NCBI GenBank assembly: GCA_022821545.1
Contig: JAJEDJ010000047.1
Location: 58,368-122,367, forward strand
Source of the DNA: Caldilineaceae bacterium
Lineage (GTDB): Bacteria > Chloroflexota > Anaerolineae > Caldilineales > Caldilineaceae
Length of the DNA: 64,000 nucleotides
Direction of reading: 5' to 3'
Shown: positions 44,418 through 54,064 of the stretch, in pieces
Layout of the letters: each line of letters begins with the position of its first letter
Numbering within the stretch: the stretch's first letter is position 1
Notes under the pieces: generated by a model
What the model was told of the DNA's origin: nothing
Databases searched by the model: none
The model's input: the letters and a program-made list of their open reading frames with translations, nothing else
Position numbers and translations under genes: made by a program

Positions 44418-44447
44418 GAATCGCACGGAATGGAATCGCATGGAATG
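44418..44447 (+). repeat. 15-bp tandem duplication
   Basis: GAATCGCACGGAATG and GAATCGCATGGAATG lie head to tail just after the exporter stop; they differ at one base. Confidence 0.8.
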
Positions 44448-44486
44448 AGGGCGGCTCTCATCCTGTTCTCGCCTGTTCCACTGTCC

Positions 44487-47400
44487 CTACTCCGTCCGAA
44501 ACTGCAGCCAGACCAGCGGGATCAGCATACCGATCACAACAATCGGAACGCTGTCCCAGGGGGCGAGATTGACCTGGATCCAGACACCGCCGGGAATAAC
44601 ATCAACACCGTATAGAATATACGCGCCCCAGCCCACGAGCATAGCCCACAGCAATCGCTGAACGAGCAGCTGGCGCGGCATCACCTGTACCAGAACAACC
44701 AGCAACAACGCCAGCACTACCAGCTGTGTGACCATTGCAATCGTCAGCGAAGCGACGTCGACCTCGACCGCCTCCAGCTCAACCTCCGCGACAGGTGTAG
44801 CAACCGCATCCGTCGTTGGCACGGCGGTCGCCGGCGCCGCCGGCGTAGGCGCCGGTGTGGCTGCCCGCTCAGGGTTCGTGACCTCAATCTGCGTTCTGTC
44901 GGATGCCACATCCGGGTCAGGGACGCGTGCTCGGAACTCCTTACTGGAGTTTGCCTCGACACTGTTGACAGCGATCAGGAGCGTGCCCGTTCTCTCCAAA
45001 ATCACCGATTTGCGTGCGAGTCCGCCGCGGGTGGGGACAGGGTTTGACTGGATTGCAAGCTCCTCGCCCTCATAGATCAGCCGGAAATTCACCGGTGTTC
45101 CATCAGGGACCGTGTTTCCGTTGCGATCCAGGATCGGGCCGGCCTGCAGCTCCAGACTGTCACCCAGCTTCAGGTCGGTCTGAATCAGCTCAACCTCGTC
45201 GTCCTCCGCCTCTTCAATCACGACGTTTTCGTTCAGGACTGTCAGGTCAATCCGCTGGTTCGGGTCCGGCTCCAGCCTTTCGACCAGATTGCTGAAGCGC
45301 GTGCCGGGTACGCTGACCGGAGGCGCGCCGGTGACCGTCTGGGCCCGGAACAGGGCGCGCACGGCCGCTTCCAAAAACGGTTGGGTCTTGGAGTAGACGC
45401 CGAGGAAAGCGGTCATCTTGCCAATCTCGGTTGAATCGAAGAAGTATGGTTCGTTAAGCGCAAGCACCACCAGCTTGCTCCCTGGCAGCCTGTCACCGCG
45501 CTGACGCAGAAACCGTTTGACCGCGTCGCTGCTGTCGTAGTTCGCTACATCAACATCCAGCATGGCAAAGATTAGCCAGTCGGCGTTCAGGATCTCCTCC
45601 TCCAAGGCCTCTGCCACCGCAGAGTCGGCCGTACCGTTCAGCAGAGAGTTCAGTTCGGCAAAGGTACGGCTGCCAATCCGCTCGCTCCGCAATTGGTTGG
45701 TCGCCTCCGGCCCGTAGAGCCTTAACATGATCTCTTCCAATGCGGTTGGCTCCACTGCGGCATCGGCCTGGCAGTCGTCACACTCATGCAAAATGCGGCT
45801 ATCTGTAAAGATCAACACATCCTCGTCTTCGCCCGGCGGGGCCGGCAGCGTGTCGGTCAACCCCGGGGAGTCGGGAAAGAAGATCGTCAGCGCCTCACTG
45901 GCGACCTGATCCAACAACATCTGTGCCTCTCTCTGAAGTTCGGTATTGAACCCCCTCTCCAGGTCGGTTGGACCCACCACTACATCCGCCAAATCGATTT
46001 CAATCGGTTCGTCTACGAACCTCAGAGCGGTTGCCTGAGAATCATCCGCGTATACTGGGTCATACAGACGCACTTTCAAGTGCAAGATCCGTCGTAGCGA
46101 GGCATTCACGCGCGCGGCGAATTCGGCATCGTTTGTGTACCGCTCGCGGAAAAAGATAATCGTCTCCTTGATGTTGGCTCTCTCATCCAGCCACTTGTCG
46201 GTCAGGGAGAAATCCGCCAGATAGAGAAGGTCGTTACCGGCGGTAAATGCGTCCAGCGCAATGCGGCGGCGCGGGAAATCCTGCAATGGCGGGTCGTAAT
46301 ATCGGCGCACGGCCATTACGCCCAGCGCGTCGCTCATCAGGATCCCGCCCTCGGCACGCCAGGGAGCAAACTCGTCCAGATCCAGGAGTATGCCCAACTC
46401 CTGCGCCAGACTGATCGGCGGCGTGCGCTCGCGGCTGCCCTGGAAACTGCTGAATCGAATATGACCGGACATCAGCGCCTCGGTGGCGGACATCATCCCA
46501 TCCATGCGCAGGATGGCAGACGACCGCTCAGTGACCGCGGCAAATGGCGGCAGTTCGATTCGCTGCAGTTCCTGCAAGCTCTTTTGTATCGTCGCGATCT
46601 CTTCTTCCGGCCGGCGATCCGTACCGCCCAAACCGGGAAAATGTCCGGCCACGGTAGCAACACGACCGCCGCTGCCCCGGTGGATTCCCGTTACATAAGC
46701 CTGGCCCATGCGACCGACCCAGAATGGGTCGCCGCCAAACATGTGCAACCCCAATCCGGTCACCAGGTCCGGCCGCGGCTGTTCTATCACGTCCAGCGCC
46801 GGTCCCAGCAGTAGATTTACACCCACACTGCGTATTTCGCGACCGTGGACTGCACCGACCTCCTCCACCAGTTCAGGATTCCAGGTGGCCCCGAGCGCCA
46901 TCTGCGGCGGGATCGCGGTGAATCCGGCGCGCAGCACTGAGCCCGGCATGCCGTCCCCACCCTGTTCAACGCCAATCAACAGTGGAATCTCCAGCGGCAA
47001 TCTCTGTTCCAGTCCCGACTGCAAAATGCCCGGTATGGCCGGACCGCCGTCCTTGACGTTCAACGCCTCCGACGGCGCCAGGTAGATGCCATAGGCCAGT
47101 GCCTGCAGCTGATTTGTAAGCCGGGCGACATCTTCCGTCGTCGTACCGCTGTAGTTGCTGAAGTTGCGATTCCTGGGGCTGATAACCACGCCGCCCACGC
47201 GGTACTCCTGGATCAATTCGGCGACGTCGCTCCTCGGTCCGATATCGTTGCCCTGGAAGGTCACAATAAACAGTTGGCCGACGCGATCGGCGACGCTCAT
47301 CCCGGCGATCAGAGCATCTATGCGCGCCTCCAATATCTCATCGGGGCCAGGCGTGGGCGTGGGTGAAGGGGTTGGCGTAGGGGACGGTGTTGGCGTATTC

Positions 47401-47762
47401 GTGGGTATAGGCGTGGGCGTGACCGATGGGGTGAGCGCCAGGCTGGTGGCTTCCGCCTCCGCAGTCTGCGTCAGTTGGGCGCGAGCTGTAGCAGTGGCTC
47501 GAAATGAATCCTGCAGCTGTTGGACCGAACGAGTTTCAGTGGCCGTTGGCGCAGCCTTCTCTGACCCTTGGGAACCGGGCGAAGGCGTGGTCGCTACTTG
47601 GGCAGCGGCGAACTTCAGATGCGGAATTCCGCCGCCGAAGTCGATTGTCAGCATCACGGCCGCCAGCAGCGCGGCCGCCAGCGCCAAGGCGCGCGGACGA
47701 GCGCCGCCGCTTCGCCGGGCACGCTTTCGATGGCTTCGCTTCTGGCAACGGAATACTCTCAT
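44487..47762 (-). CDS. Membrane-tethered GH3-like (NagZ-related) protein
   Basis: The 1091-residue protein begins with a basic segment and a hydrophobic helix (LALAAALLAAVMLTIDFGG), likely a signal or anchor. A Thr/Pro/Ser-rich linker of PTPTPS type lies at about 115-145. A GH3-like barrel follows with a likely nucleophile D478 in LMSDALGV and the loop AGHFPGLGG (H374). The second half holds a beta-sandwich-like region and three C-terminal hydrophobic segments. GH3 proteins of this type cleave beta-linked N-acetylglucosamine or glucose. The substrate-site motifs differ from NagZ (GVEQGGDGM instead of the EGGRV pattern, no Lys before HFPG), so activity is uncertain. Confidence 0.8.
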   Translation of the reverse strand: MRVFRCQKRSHRKRARRSGGARPRALALAAALLAAVMLTIDFGGGIPHLKFAAAQVATTPSPGSQGSEKAAPTATETRSVQQLQDSFRATATARAQLTQTAEAEATSLALTPSVTPTPIPTNTPTPSPTPTPSPTPTPGPDEILEARIDALIAGMSVADRVGQLFIVTFQGNDIGPRSDVAELIQEYRVGGVVISPRNRNFSNYSGTTTEDVARLTNQLQALAYGIYLAPSEALNVKDGGPAIPGILQSGLEQRLPLEIPLLIGVEQGGDGMPGSVLRAGFTAIPPQMALGATWNPELVEEVGAVHGREIRSVGVNLLLGPALDVIEQPRPDLVTGLGLHMFGGDPFWVGRMGQAYVTGIHRGSGGRVATVAGHFPGLGGTDRRPEEEIATIQKSLQELQRIELPPFAAVTERSSAILRMDGMMSATEALMSGHIRFSSFQGSRERTPPISLAQELGILLDLDEFAPWRAEGGILMSDALGVMAVRRYYDPPLQDFPRRRIALDAFTAGNDLLYLADFSLTDKWLDERANIKETIIFFRERYTNDAEFAARVNASLRRILHLKVRLYDPVYADDSQATALRFVDEPIEIDLADVVVGPTDLERGFNTELQREAQMLLDQVASEALTIFFPDSPGLTDTLPAPPGEDEDVLIFTDSRILHECDDCQADAAVEPTALEEIMLRLYGPEATNQLRSERIGSRTFAELNSLLNGTADSAVAEALEEEILNADWLIFAMLDVDVANYDSSDAVKRFLRQRGDRLPGSKLVVLALNEPYFFDSTEIGKMTAFLGVYSKTQPFLEAAVRALFRAQTVTGAPPVSVPGTRFSNLVERLEPDPNQRIDLTVLNENVVIEEAEDDEVELIQTDLKLGDSLELQAGPILDRNGNTVPDGTPVNFRLIYEGEELAIQSNPVPTRGGLARKSVILERTGTLLIAVNSVEANSSKEFRARVPDPDVASDRTQIEVTNPERAATPAPTPAAPATAVPTTDAVATPVAEVELEAVEVDVASLTIAMVTQLVVLALLLVVLVQVMPRQLLVQRLLWAMLVGWGAYILYGVDVIPGGVWIQVNLAPWDSVPIVVIGMLIPLVWLQFRTE

Positions 47763-47770
47763 TGAATCCG

Positions 47771-47776
47771 ATTATA
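47771..47776 (-). promoter_or_regulatory. -10 of the GH3-like gene, leaderless transcript
   Basis: On the minus strand a perfect TATAAT is followed after 8 bp by the ATG at 47762, so transcription would begin almost at the start codon. No -35 of quality was found. Confidence 0.5.
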
Positions 47777-47920
47777 CACGATCAGACCAGGAGAGAGGAG
47801 AGAGGAAAAGTGAAAGAACTGAAGGGTTATGACACCTTTTTTGAAGGGATCCCCCCGTTCCCTTATGTCTCTCGACACTCAGGCAATCCCATAATATGTC
47901 ACTGTTCTTTTATCGCTCTC

Positions 47921-48019
47921 CGAAGGCACTCCGCAGGGTCCCCGTAGTCGTTCCATTGTCGTTTCGTAGCCGTATCGTAGCCTTAACGTAGTTATTCCGT
48001 AGTCTTTACGTTCGTTCTC
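47921..48019. repeat. 11-bp periodic CGTAG array
   Basis: Nine 11-bp units lie in perfect register. Unit heads are CGAAG, CGCAG, CGTAG, CATTG, CGTAG four times and CGTTC; the rest of each unit is T/C-rich. Unit starts are 47921, 47932, 47943, 47954, 47965, 47976, 47987, 47998 and 48009. Confidence 0.8.
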
Positions 48020-48135
48020 TTATCCTGTCTCCTTGACGAGCGTACCTGTATTCGGTGGGTATCCAGCAGGCTTCTACAGTTTTTGCCGGCCGTTTTGGAT
48101 CACCCTGTGTCAAATGCCGTTCCCCTACCCCTGCT

Positions 48136-48164
48136 GGACAGATACAGCCAAAGCATGTATAATG
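48136..48164 (+). promoter_or_regulatory. Promoter of uvrB
   Basis: TGGACA, 17 bp, then a perfect TATAAT. Transcription would begin near 48171, giving a leader of about 240 nt. Confidence 0.72.
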
Positions 48165-48176
48165 ACTCCAGAAGGC

Positions 48177-48190
48177 GAACAAAAGTTCGG
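48177..48190 (+). promoter_or_regulatory. SOS (LexA/DinR-type) operator of uvrB
   Basis: CGAAC-AAAA-GTTCG is a perfect 14-bp palindrome that fits the Gram-positive-type LexA box CGAACN4GTTCG. It lies 12 bp after the -10, over or just after the likely start of transcription, a place where LexA would block RNA polymerase. Confidence 0.85.
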
Positions 48191-48411
48191 AAGGCGAGAG
48201 GTCTCCTTCGTTCACTAGAAATCGTTCTCTGGACACCATCTGGTCTGCCGCCCGGCCTACATTTCAGATCTGTTTTCTGTACGATGCCGGCACGCTGCGG
48301 ACGGCCTACCACCTGGAAACGGAGTGGCACGGTGAAATGTCCCGATCCCCTTGAGACATATGGTAAGCTTGTTCTGCGAACTGCGCTCGTATCGGAACTA
48401 CGGAGCCGGAA

Positions 48412-50424
48412 ATGCCTCAATTTCAGGTAGTCAGCGATTTTCAACCGATGGGCGATCAGCCCCAAGCCCTCTCCAAGCTCGCCAACGGCATCAGTGAGGG
48501 CCTTCAGCACCAGGTGCTTCTCGGCGTCACCGGCAGCGGCAAGACCTATACGATGGCCAAGGTTGTCGAAGAAATCCAGAAGCCGACTTTGGTCATCGCC
48601 CACAACAAGACCCTGGCCGCCCAACTCTACAGCGAGTTTCGTGAGTTTCTCCCCAACAACATGGTGGAATACTTCGTCTCCTACTACGACTACTACCAGC
48701 CGGAGGCCTACATTCCCCGCAGCGATACCTATATTGAAAAGGATGCCCAGGTCAACGAGGAGATCGAACGCCTCCGTCTGGCTGCGACCAGCGCCCTGTT
48801 CAGCCGGCGGGACGTCGTGATCGTCGCCTCGGTCTCCTGCATCTACGGCTTGGGCAGCCCCCAGGACTACGGCCAGGTGGCCCTGAAGCTGACCGTAGGC
48901 GAGATGGTACGCCGCAACCAGGTCTTGCGCCATCTGGTCGACATCTTTTACGAGCGCAACGACACCGCCCTGCAGCGGGCCAAATTCCGCGTGCGCGGGG
49001 ATGTTCTGGAGGTTCAGCCGGCCTACAGCGACAACGCCTTGCGCGTCAGCTTCTGGGGCGATGAGATCGAACGCATCAGTGAGATCGATACACTCACCGG
49101 CGAAATCCTGGACGACTACCCCGAAGTGGAGATTTTCCCGGCCAAGCACTTCATCACGCACCAGGATCAGGTCCAGGAGGCGATCGTCGATATCGAAGAA
49201 GAGCTCAGGCAGCAGGTTGCCATGTTGGAAAGCCAGGGGAAGCTGCTGGAGGCCCAGCGCATTGGCCAGCGGACCCGCTACGACCTCGAGATGCTGCAAG
49301 AGATCGGCTACTGCAACGGCGTCGAGAACTACAGCCGTCATCTGGCCCGCCGTCCCCCCGGCAGCCGTCCATGGACCCTGCTCGACTACTTCCCGGCCGA
49401 CTGGATTGTGATTATCGACGAAAGCCACATGACCATCCCCCAGATCCGCGGCATGTACGCCGGCGACCGTTCGCGCAAAGAGGTGCTTGTCTCGCACGGC
49501 TTCCGCTTGCCCAGCGCACTGGACAACCGGCCCCTCACCTTCGATGAGTTTGCCGAGGTGGTGAACCAGGTCATCTACGTCAGCGCCACCCCGAGCGACT
49601 ACGAGTTCAGGAACGCCGCCCAGGTCGTGGAACAGATCATTCGCCCCACAGGCCTCCTTGATCCAATCGTCGAAGTGCGGCCGACCGAGGGTCAGATCGA
49701 AGACCTGCTCCACGAGGTGCATCGACGCGTAGCCGTCGGACAGCGGGCCCTCATCACGACGCTCACCAAACGGATGGCCGAAGACCTGGCCGAATATCTT
49801 GCCGACCTGGGGGTGAAGGTCCAGTACCTTCACAGCGAGATCGATACCCTGGAACGGGTCGAGATCCTGCGCGACCTGCGCCTCGGCGTCTACGACGTCG
49901 TCGTCGGTATCAATCTGCTGCGCGAGGGGTTGGACCTGCCCGAAGTTACGCTGGTCGCAATTCTGGACGCCGACAAACAGGGCTTTCTGCGCAGTGAATC
50001 ATCGCTGATTCAGACCATCGGCCGCGCCGCCCGGCACGTGGAGGGCCGCGCGATTCTCTACGCCGACAAGATGACCGAAGCCATGGAGAAAGCCATCGGT
50101 GAGACCAATCGCCGCCGCCAGATCCAGGAGGCGCACAATCTGGCGCACGGCATCGAGCCCCGCAGCATCGTCAAGAGCATCCGCGACCTGACCGACCGCA
50201 TGAAAGTCCTGGCCGAGGACCAGGCCGACTACAGCGTCGACGAAGACGAAGCAGCCGCCACTCGGAATCCGGCAGGCCTCTCCCCGGACGAGCTGGTGAA
50301 ACGGATCACCAATCTGGAAGAGGAGATGCACGAAGCCGCCCAGAACCTGGAGTTCGAGCGGGCAGCTTCACTCCGTGATCAGGTGATCGAGCTGAGGAAC
50401 GCCCTTAAGCTTGAAAGGGTGTGA
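48412..50424 (+). CDS. uvrB: Excinuclease ABC subunit B
   Basis: UvrB is the helicase-like damage-verification subunit of nucleotide excision repair. The 670-residue protein has the N-terminal [14 protein letters not shown] block and Walker [13 protein letters not shown]. The Tyr-rich beta-hairpin [21 protein letters not shown] follows, with helicase motifs DESHMTIPQ and ATPSDYE, the [20 protein letters not shown] block and a C-terminal UVR domain ([35 protein letters not shown]). The ATG has GGAG about 7 bp upstream. A LexA-type box at the promoter predicts SOS induction. Confidence 0.97.
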   Translation: MPQFQVVSDFQPMGDQPQALSKLANGISEGLQHQVLLGVTGSGKTYTMAKVVEEIQKPTLVIAHNKTLAAQLYSEFREFLPNNMVEYFVSYYDYYQPEAYIPRSDTYIEKDAQVNEEIERLRLAATSALFSRRDVVIVASVSCIYGLGSPQDYGQVALKLTVGEMVRRNQVLRHLVDIFYERNDTALQRAKFRVRGDVLEVQPAYSDNALRVSFWGDEIERISEIDTLTGEILDDYPEVEIFPAKHFITHQDQVQEAIVDIEEELRQQVAMLESQGKLLEAQRIGQRTRYDLEMLQEIGYCNGVENYSRHLARRPPGSRPWTLLDYFPADWIVIIDESHMTIPQIRGMYAGDRSRKEVLVSHGFRLPSALDNRPLTFDEFAEVVNQVIYVSATPSDYEFRNAAQVVEQIIRPTGLLDPIVEVRPTEGQIEDLLHEVHRRVAVGQRALITTLTKRMAEDLAEYLADLGVKVQYLHSEIDTLERVEILRDLRLGVYDVVVGINLLREGLDLPEVTLVAILDADKQGFLRSESSLIQTIGRAARHVEGRAILYADKMTEAMEKAIGETNRRRQIQEAHNLAHGIEPRSIVKSIRDLTDRMKVLAEDQADYSVDEDEAAATRNPAGLSPDELVKRITNLEEEMHEAAQNLEFERAASLRDQVIELRNALKLERV

Positions 50425-50535
50425 TTTCTCGGCGAACACAGCCGCGCACTCATAGCGAAAGAAAATGCAGTTCCGCAAGCCCTTTGACACTGACAAAAGG
50501 CCCAACCGCCCCTCTCTTGACGGGATGTTTGCCGT

Positions 50536-50703
50536 ATGCGAACATTTTGGAATGGAAGCAGAGAAACGAGAGCCGAATGCACGGGAATCGGCGCCAGTTA
50601 CCTGTCGGAGATCGAGCGGGGGCACAAACGCGGCTCCGCGTCCGCCTTATTCCGCATTGCCGCCGCGTTCAAAACGACAGTTGATGCACTGACTTACGAA
50701 TAG
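50536..50703 (+). pseudogene. Truncated XRE-type HTH fragment upstream of gyrA
   Basis: The frame ends at a TAG 9 bp before the gyrA ATG. The last 40 residues (IGASYLSEIERGHKRGSAS...LFRIAAAFKTTVDALTYE) match the second half of an XRE/Cro-type helix-turn-helix domain, with the recognition helix SYLSEIERG. The preceding residues do not resemble the first two helices, so the gene has lost its front or is frame-shifted. It was probably a small repressor or antitoxin. A real 55-residue product that couples to gyrA translation cannot be excluded. Confidence 0.6.
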
Positions 50704-50712
50704 ACAAGCAAA

Positions 50713-53562
50713 ATGACAGGAACCGTCCGCGAAATCGATATCACCGCCGAGATGCACGCCTCGTATCTCGACTACGCCATGAGCGTCATCGTCGCCCGCG
50801 CCCTGCCCGACGTACGCGACGGCCTCAAACCGGTTCATCGACGCATCCTCTATGCCATGCACGACATGGGGGTGACCAGCAACAAGCCCTACAAGAAGAG
50901 CGCCCGCATCGTGGGCGAAGTGCTGGGCAAATACCATCCCCACAACGACACCTCCGTATATGACGCCATGGTGCGGATGGCCCAGGAGTTCAGCCTGCGC
51001 TACCCTCTGGTCGACGGCCAGGGCAACTTCGGCTCGATCGACGGTGACAATGCCGCCGCCATGCGCTATACCGAGGCGCGCCTGGCAGCCATCAGCGACC
51101 TGATGCTGGCCGACATCGAAAAGGATACCATCGACTGGAACGACAACTTTGACACCACGCTCAAAGAGCCCGCCATCCTGCCGGCCGCGCTGCCAAACCT
51201 CCTCATCAACGGCGCCAATGGCATCGCCGTCGGCATGGCCACCAACATTCCCCCCCACAATCTGGCCGAAGTCGTCGACGCCACTGTCTATCTGATCGAT
51301 CAGTTCGACAAAATCGACGAAGTCGGCGTCAACGATCTTCTGCAGTTCATCAAAGGACCCGACTTCCCAACAGGCGGCATCCTCTTTCGCTATCGCCAGG
51401 CCGCCAAGGGCGAAGAGGAGATCGATGCCATCTCCCATGGATATGCCACCGGCAGAGCGCGGCTGATCATGCAGGCCAAGGCCCATTTTGAAGAGATGAG
51501 CCGCAGCCGCAGCCGCATCGTCGTGACCGACCTGCCCTATCAGACCAACAAGACAAACCTGCTCGAGCGTATCGCCCGGCTCGTCCGCGACGGCAAAATC
51601 GACGGCATTACAGACCTGCGCGACGAGAGCGACCGAACCGGCATGCGCATCGTCATCGAGTTGACCCGCAACGTCGACCCGAATGCAATTCTGGCCCGTC
51701 TACTCCGGCTGACGCCAATGCAGCAGACGTTCGGCATGTCTTTGCTGGCCCTCGTCAACGGCGAGCCCGTCACCCTCACCCTCAAGCGCATCCTGCGGCA
51801 CTTTATCGAGCACCGCCAGGAGATTATCCGCCGCCGCTCACAGTTCGACCTCGCCAAGGCCAGGGCCAGGTCACACATCGTCGAAGGTCTGCTTAAGGCG
51901 CTCGACATCCTCGACGAAGTGATCCGTACGATCCGCCGCAGCCAGCGCGTCGACACCGCACGCACCAACCTGATTCGTGAATTCAGCTTCACCGAAGTCC
52001 AGGCACAGGCCATCCTGGATATGCCGCTGAGACGGCTGACCGCGCTTGAGCGCAGACAGCTCCAGAATGAACATAAGGAGCTGCAGCAGTTAATCTCCTA
52101 CCTTGAAGACCTGCTCTCCGACGACGGCAAAATTCTGGGCGTTATCCGCGAAGATCTACTCGCCCTGCGCCGGCAGCACGCCGACCGCCGCCGCACACAG
52201 ATCGTCGAACGCGCCCAAGGCACGCTCACCGCCACCGATTTGCTGCCGGACCGCCGCGTCTGGGTGGCACTCGGCGCTGCCGGCGCCTTGCGCCGCCAGG
52301 ATTTCACCGGCATCAACCGCGCCGGCCTGCGCCAGGCTGCCCAAAACGCGGCCGCGGCCCTGCTCACAGCCAACACCCGCGACCAGCTCTTTTTCTTCTC
52401 CGCCGGCGGGCGCTGCCACCGCCTCGGAGTCCATGAGCTACCACAGGAAGGGCGCAGACATCTGGCCGATCTGACCGATTTCAGCCGCCGCGACACCATC
52501 GCCTCCATGCTGGCACTGCCGCAACCCGCAACCGAGGGCTTTCTGTTTCTCGTCACCCGCCAGGGCGCCGTCAAACGCATCGCCATCGCCGACTTTACCC
52601 AGGCCGCGCTGGCCTCTCTGAACGTGATCAGTGTAAATGGCAAAGACCGGCTGACCTGCGCGTTCGTTACCCCCGGCAACGGCGAAGTCGTGCTCATCAC
52701 CCGCAAGGGCCGCTCGATCCGTTTCTCTGAAGAAAAGGTGCGGGTGATGGGTACAGCCGCACGCGGCGTCGCCGGCATCAACCTCAAGAGTGACGATGAA
52801 GTTATCGCCGCGCTCCCGGTCGCGCCCAAAGGCGAACTGCTCACAGCAACTTCTGCCGGCTACGTCAAACGCACGGCCATGAGCGAATTCAGCCAGCAGG
52901 GCCGCAGCGGCGGCGGCATTATCGCCCACAAGCTCGACGACCGCACCGGCGACCTTGTCGGCGCCGCCATGCTGACGCCTGAGCATGCCTTCGCCGCCTT
53001 CGTGACGGAGAAAGGCGTGGCGAAGCCGCTTGGTCTGGAAGATATCCCTGCCAGCGGACGCAGCGCGCTGGGCTCGCCCAAGGTCGACTTGGCCAGCAGC
53101 GACGCGGTCGCGGCCGTACAGGCCGTCTCCCCAGTCGCGGCAGCCATGGACGGCCCGCCGCCCCCACCCGACCCACAGCTGAATGGCAGAAGGGACACCG
53201 CGGCACCGCCTCCGGCAAAGGATAACCAGGGGAGACCGAAGGAGGCGCCTGCAAAGAAGAAACCGACCTCCGGGACTGCCGCGGCCAAAACGGGCAGATC
53301 GCGCTCACGGCGCAAGATGCGCAAACTCGCCAGTGAAACGTCCAAAAGGCCCAAACTCGCGACCGGTAAACGGACGGCACGGAAACAGGCCGCGGCTGCC
53401 TCAGTGAACCAGTCCGTGCAGGGAAGTCTGCTCGACGAGCCGGCCGCAGAATCGAAGCCGGCTGCCGCCAGGACAACTTCACGCGCGGCCGAGAAAGGCA
53501 CCGAAAAACTGGCACGCGTGAGCAGCGTCACCGGCGGCCGGAATAAGAGCAAAAAGCGGTAG
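50713..53562 (+). CDS. gyrA: DNA gyrase subunit A / type IIA topoisomerase A subunit
   Basis: The A subunit cuts and rejoins DNA. The 949-residue protein has the N-terminal winged-helix domain ([32 protein letters not shown]), the catalytic Tyr Y119 in MRYTEARLA and a six-bladed C-terminal domain. The quinolone-contact loop reads [10 protein letters not shown] (N78, T80, D84), where Gly-Asp-Ser is usual. The first-blade GyrA box (QRRGGKG in gyrases) reads INRAGLRQ, so it is not canonical; a QQGRSGGG stretch occurs in a later blade near 729. From about 815 a basic Ala/Lys/Arg/Pro tail of 130 residues is unique to this lineage. gyrB and parE are not in the window, so gyrase and topo IV roles cannot be told apart. 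Confidence 0.9.
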   Translation: MTGTVREIDITAEMHASYLDYAMSVIVARALPDVRDGLKPVHRRILYAMHDMGVTSNKPYKKSARIVGEVLGKYHPHNDTSVYDAMVRMAQEFSLRYPLVDGQGNFGSIDGDNAAAMRYTEARLAAISDLMLADIEKDTIDWNDNFDTTLKEPAILPAALPNLLINGANGIAVGMATNIPPHNLAEVVDATVYLIDQFDKIDEVGVNDLLQFIKGPDFPTGGILFRYRQAAKGEEEIDAISHGYATGRARLIMQAKAHFEEMSRSRSRIVVTDLPYQTNKTNLLERIARLVRDGKIDGITDLRDESDRTGMRIVIELTRNVDPNAILARLLRLTPMQQTFGMSLLALVNGEPVTLTLKRILRHFIEHRQEIIRRRSQFDLAKARARSHIVEGLLKALDILDEVIRTIRRSQRVDTARTNLIREFSFTEVQAQAILDMPLRRLTALERRQLQNEHKELQQLISYLEDLLSDDGKILGVIREDLLALRRQHADRRRTQIVERAQGTLTATDLLPDRRVWVALGAAGALRRQDFTGINRAGLRQAAQNAAAALLTANTRDQLFFFSAGGRCHRLGVHELPQEGRRHLADLTDFSRRDTIASMLALPQPATEGFLFLVTRQGAVKRIAIADFTQAALASLNVISVNGKDRLTCAFVTPGNGEVVLITRKGRSIRFSEEKVRVMGTAARGVAGINLKSDDEVIAALPVAPKGELLTATSAGYVKRTAMSEFSQQGRSGGGIIAHKLDDRTGDLVGAAMLTPEHAFAAFVTEKGVAKPLGLEDIPASGRSALGSPKVDLASSDAVAAVQAVSPVAAAMDGPPPPPDPQLNGRRDTAAPPPAKDNQGRPKEAPAKKKPTSGTAAAKTGRSRSRRKMRKLASETSKRPKLATGKRTARKQAAAASVNQSVQGSLLDEPAAESKPAAARTTSRAAEKGTEKLARVSSVTGGRNKSKKR

Positions 53563-53570
53563 CCGGAACG

Positions 53571-53609
53571 AAAAACGCCCCTCGACCCCGCGAAAGGGGC
53601 CGAGAGGCG
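53571..53609 (-). terminator. Terminator of the ECF sigma operon
   Basis: On the minus strand a GC-rich stem (CGCC...GGCG, CTCG/CGAG and CCCC/GGGG with two mismatches, loop TTTCGC) is followed by GTTTTTC, 35 bp after the last gene of the operon. It lies in the gap between convergent gyrA and the sigma operon. Confidence 0.75.
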
Positions 53610-53643
53610 CTACCTCGCAATCTACAGCCGGGCGGGACCGATC

Positions 53644-54057
53644 CTACCGCCCTCCCACCGGCGAAATCAACTGCCCGTCCGAACGGTGGCTCCGCCGCCA
53701 CAGTATCGTCGCCAGCACACCGATTAACAGCGGCACCGTCGCTGCCAGCGACCAGCGCCAGGATATCCCTCCCTCCTGACGCGCCGGCAGCATTCCCTCA
53801 CTGGCCATGCGCCGCCGGTGTTCCGCCAGAAGGGCCTCCTTCAACCGCGCCCGGAACTCAGGCGACGGACGCACGAAAGGGAAGAGCTTGCCCAGGAAGC
53901 TCACCATGTGGGCGAACTGTTCCTCCTCCTCTTCCGTCAACTCGCCATCAATCGCTTCATTTTTCACTTCGCTGCGCGACGCCTGCTGAAAGGGCATGAT
54001 CCGCACAACATCGGTTTTGAACTGCTGCAATCTGTCCAGCATGTTCGCGCTTCTCAT
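53644..54057 (-). CDS. Small single-pass membrane protein, likely anti-sigma partner
   Basis: No family was recognised. The 137-residue protein has a charged N-terminal part with an acidic run (ELTEEEEEQF) and a helix FAHMVSFLGKLFPFVRPSPEFRARLKEALLAEHRRR, then one transmembrane segment near 100-120 (WSLAATVPLLIGVLATILW) and a short basic tail. It starts 7 bp after the stop of the ECF sigma factor gene on the same strand. A membrane protein coded directly after an ECF sigma is commonly its anti-sigma factor, so that role is inferred from position only. The ATG at 54057 is preferred; the frame is open to 54111 but would overlap the sigma gene. Confidence 0.6.
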   Translation of the reverse strand: MRSANMLDRLQQFKTDVVRIMPFQQASRSEVKNEAIDGELTEEEEEQFAHMVSFLGKLFPFVRPSPEFRARLKEALLAEHRRRMASEGMLPARQEGGISWRWSLAATVPLLIGVLATILWRRSHRSDGQLISPVGGR

Positions 54058-54064
54058 CGGATGC

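Larger units (their letters stand above)
48020..48411. other. Leader region of uvrB
   Basis: Apart from the promoter and SOS box at 48136-48190, the 220 nt between 48191 and the uvrB ATG hold no recognised gene. Open frames here are shadows. Confidence 0.5.

Noticed and set aside
48100..49833. 577-residue open frame antisense to uvrB
   Set aside because: It lies opposite a clearly conserved gene and its product has no recognisable motif; it is a shadow of high GC content.
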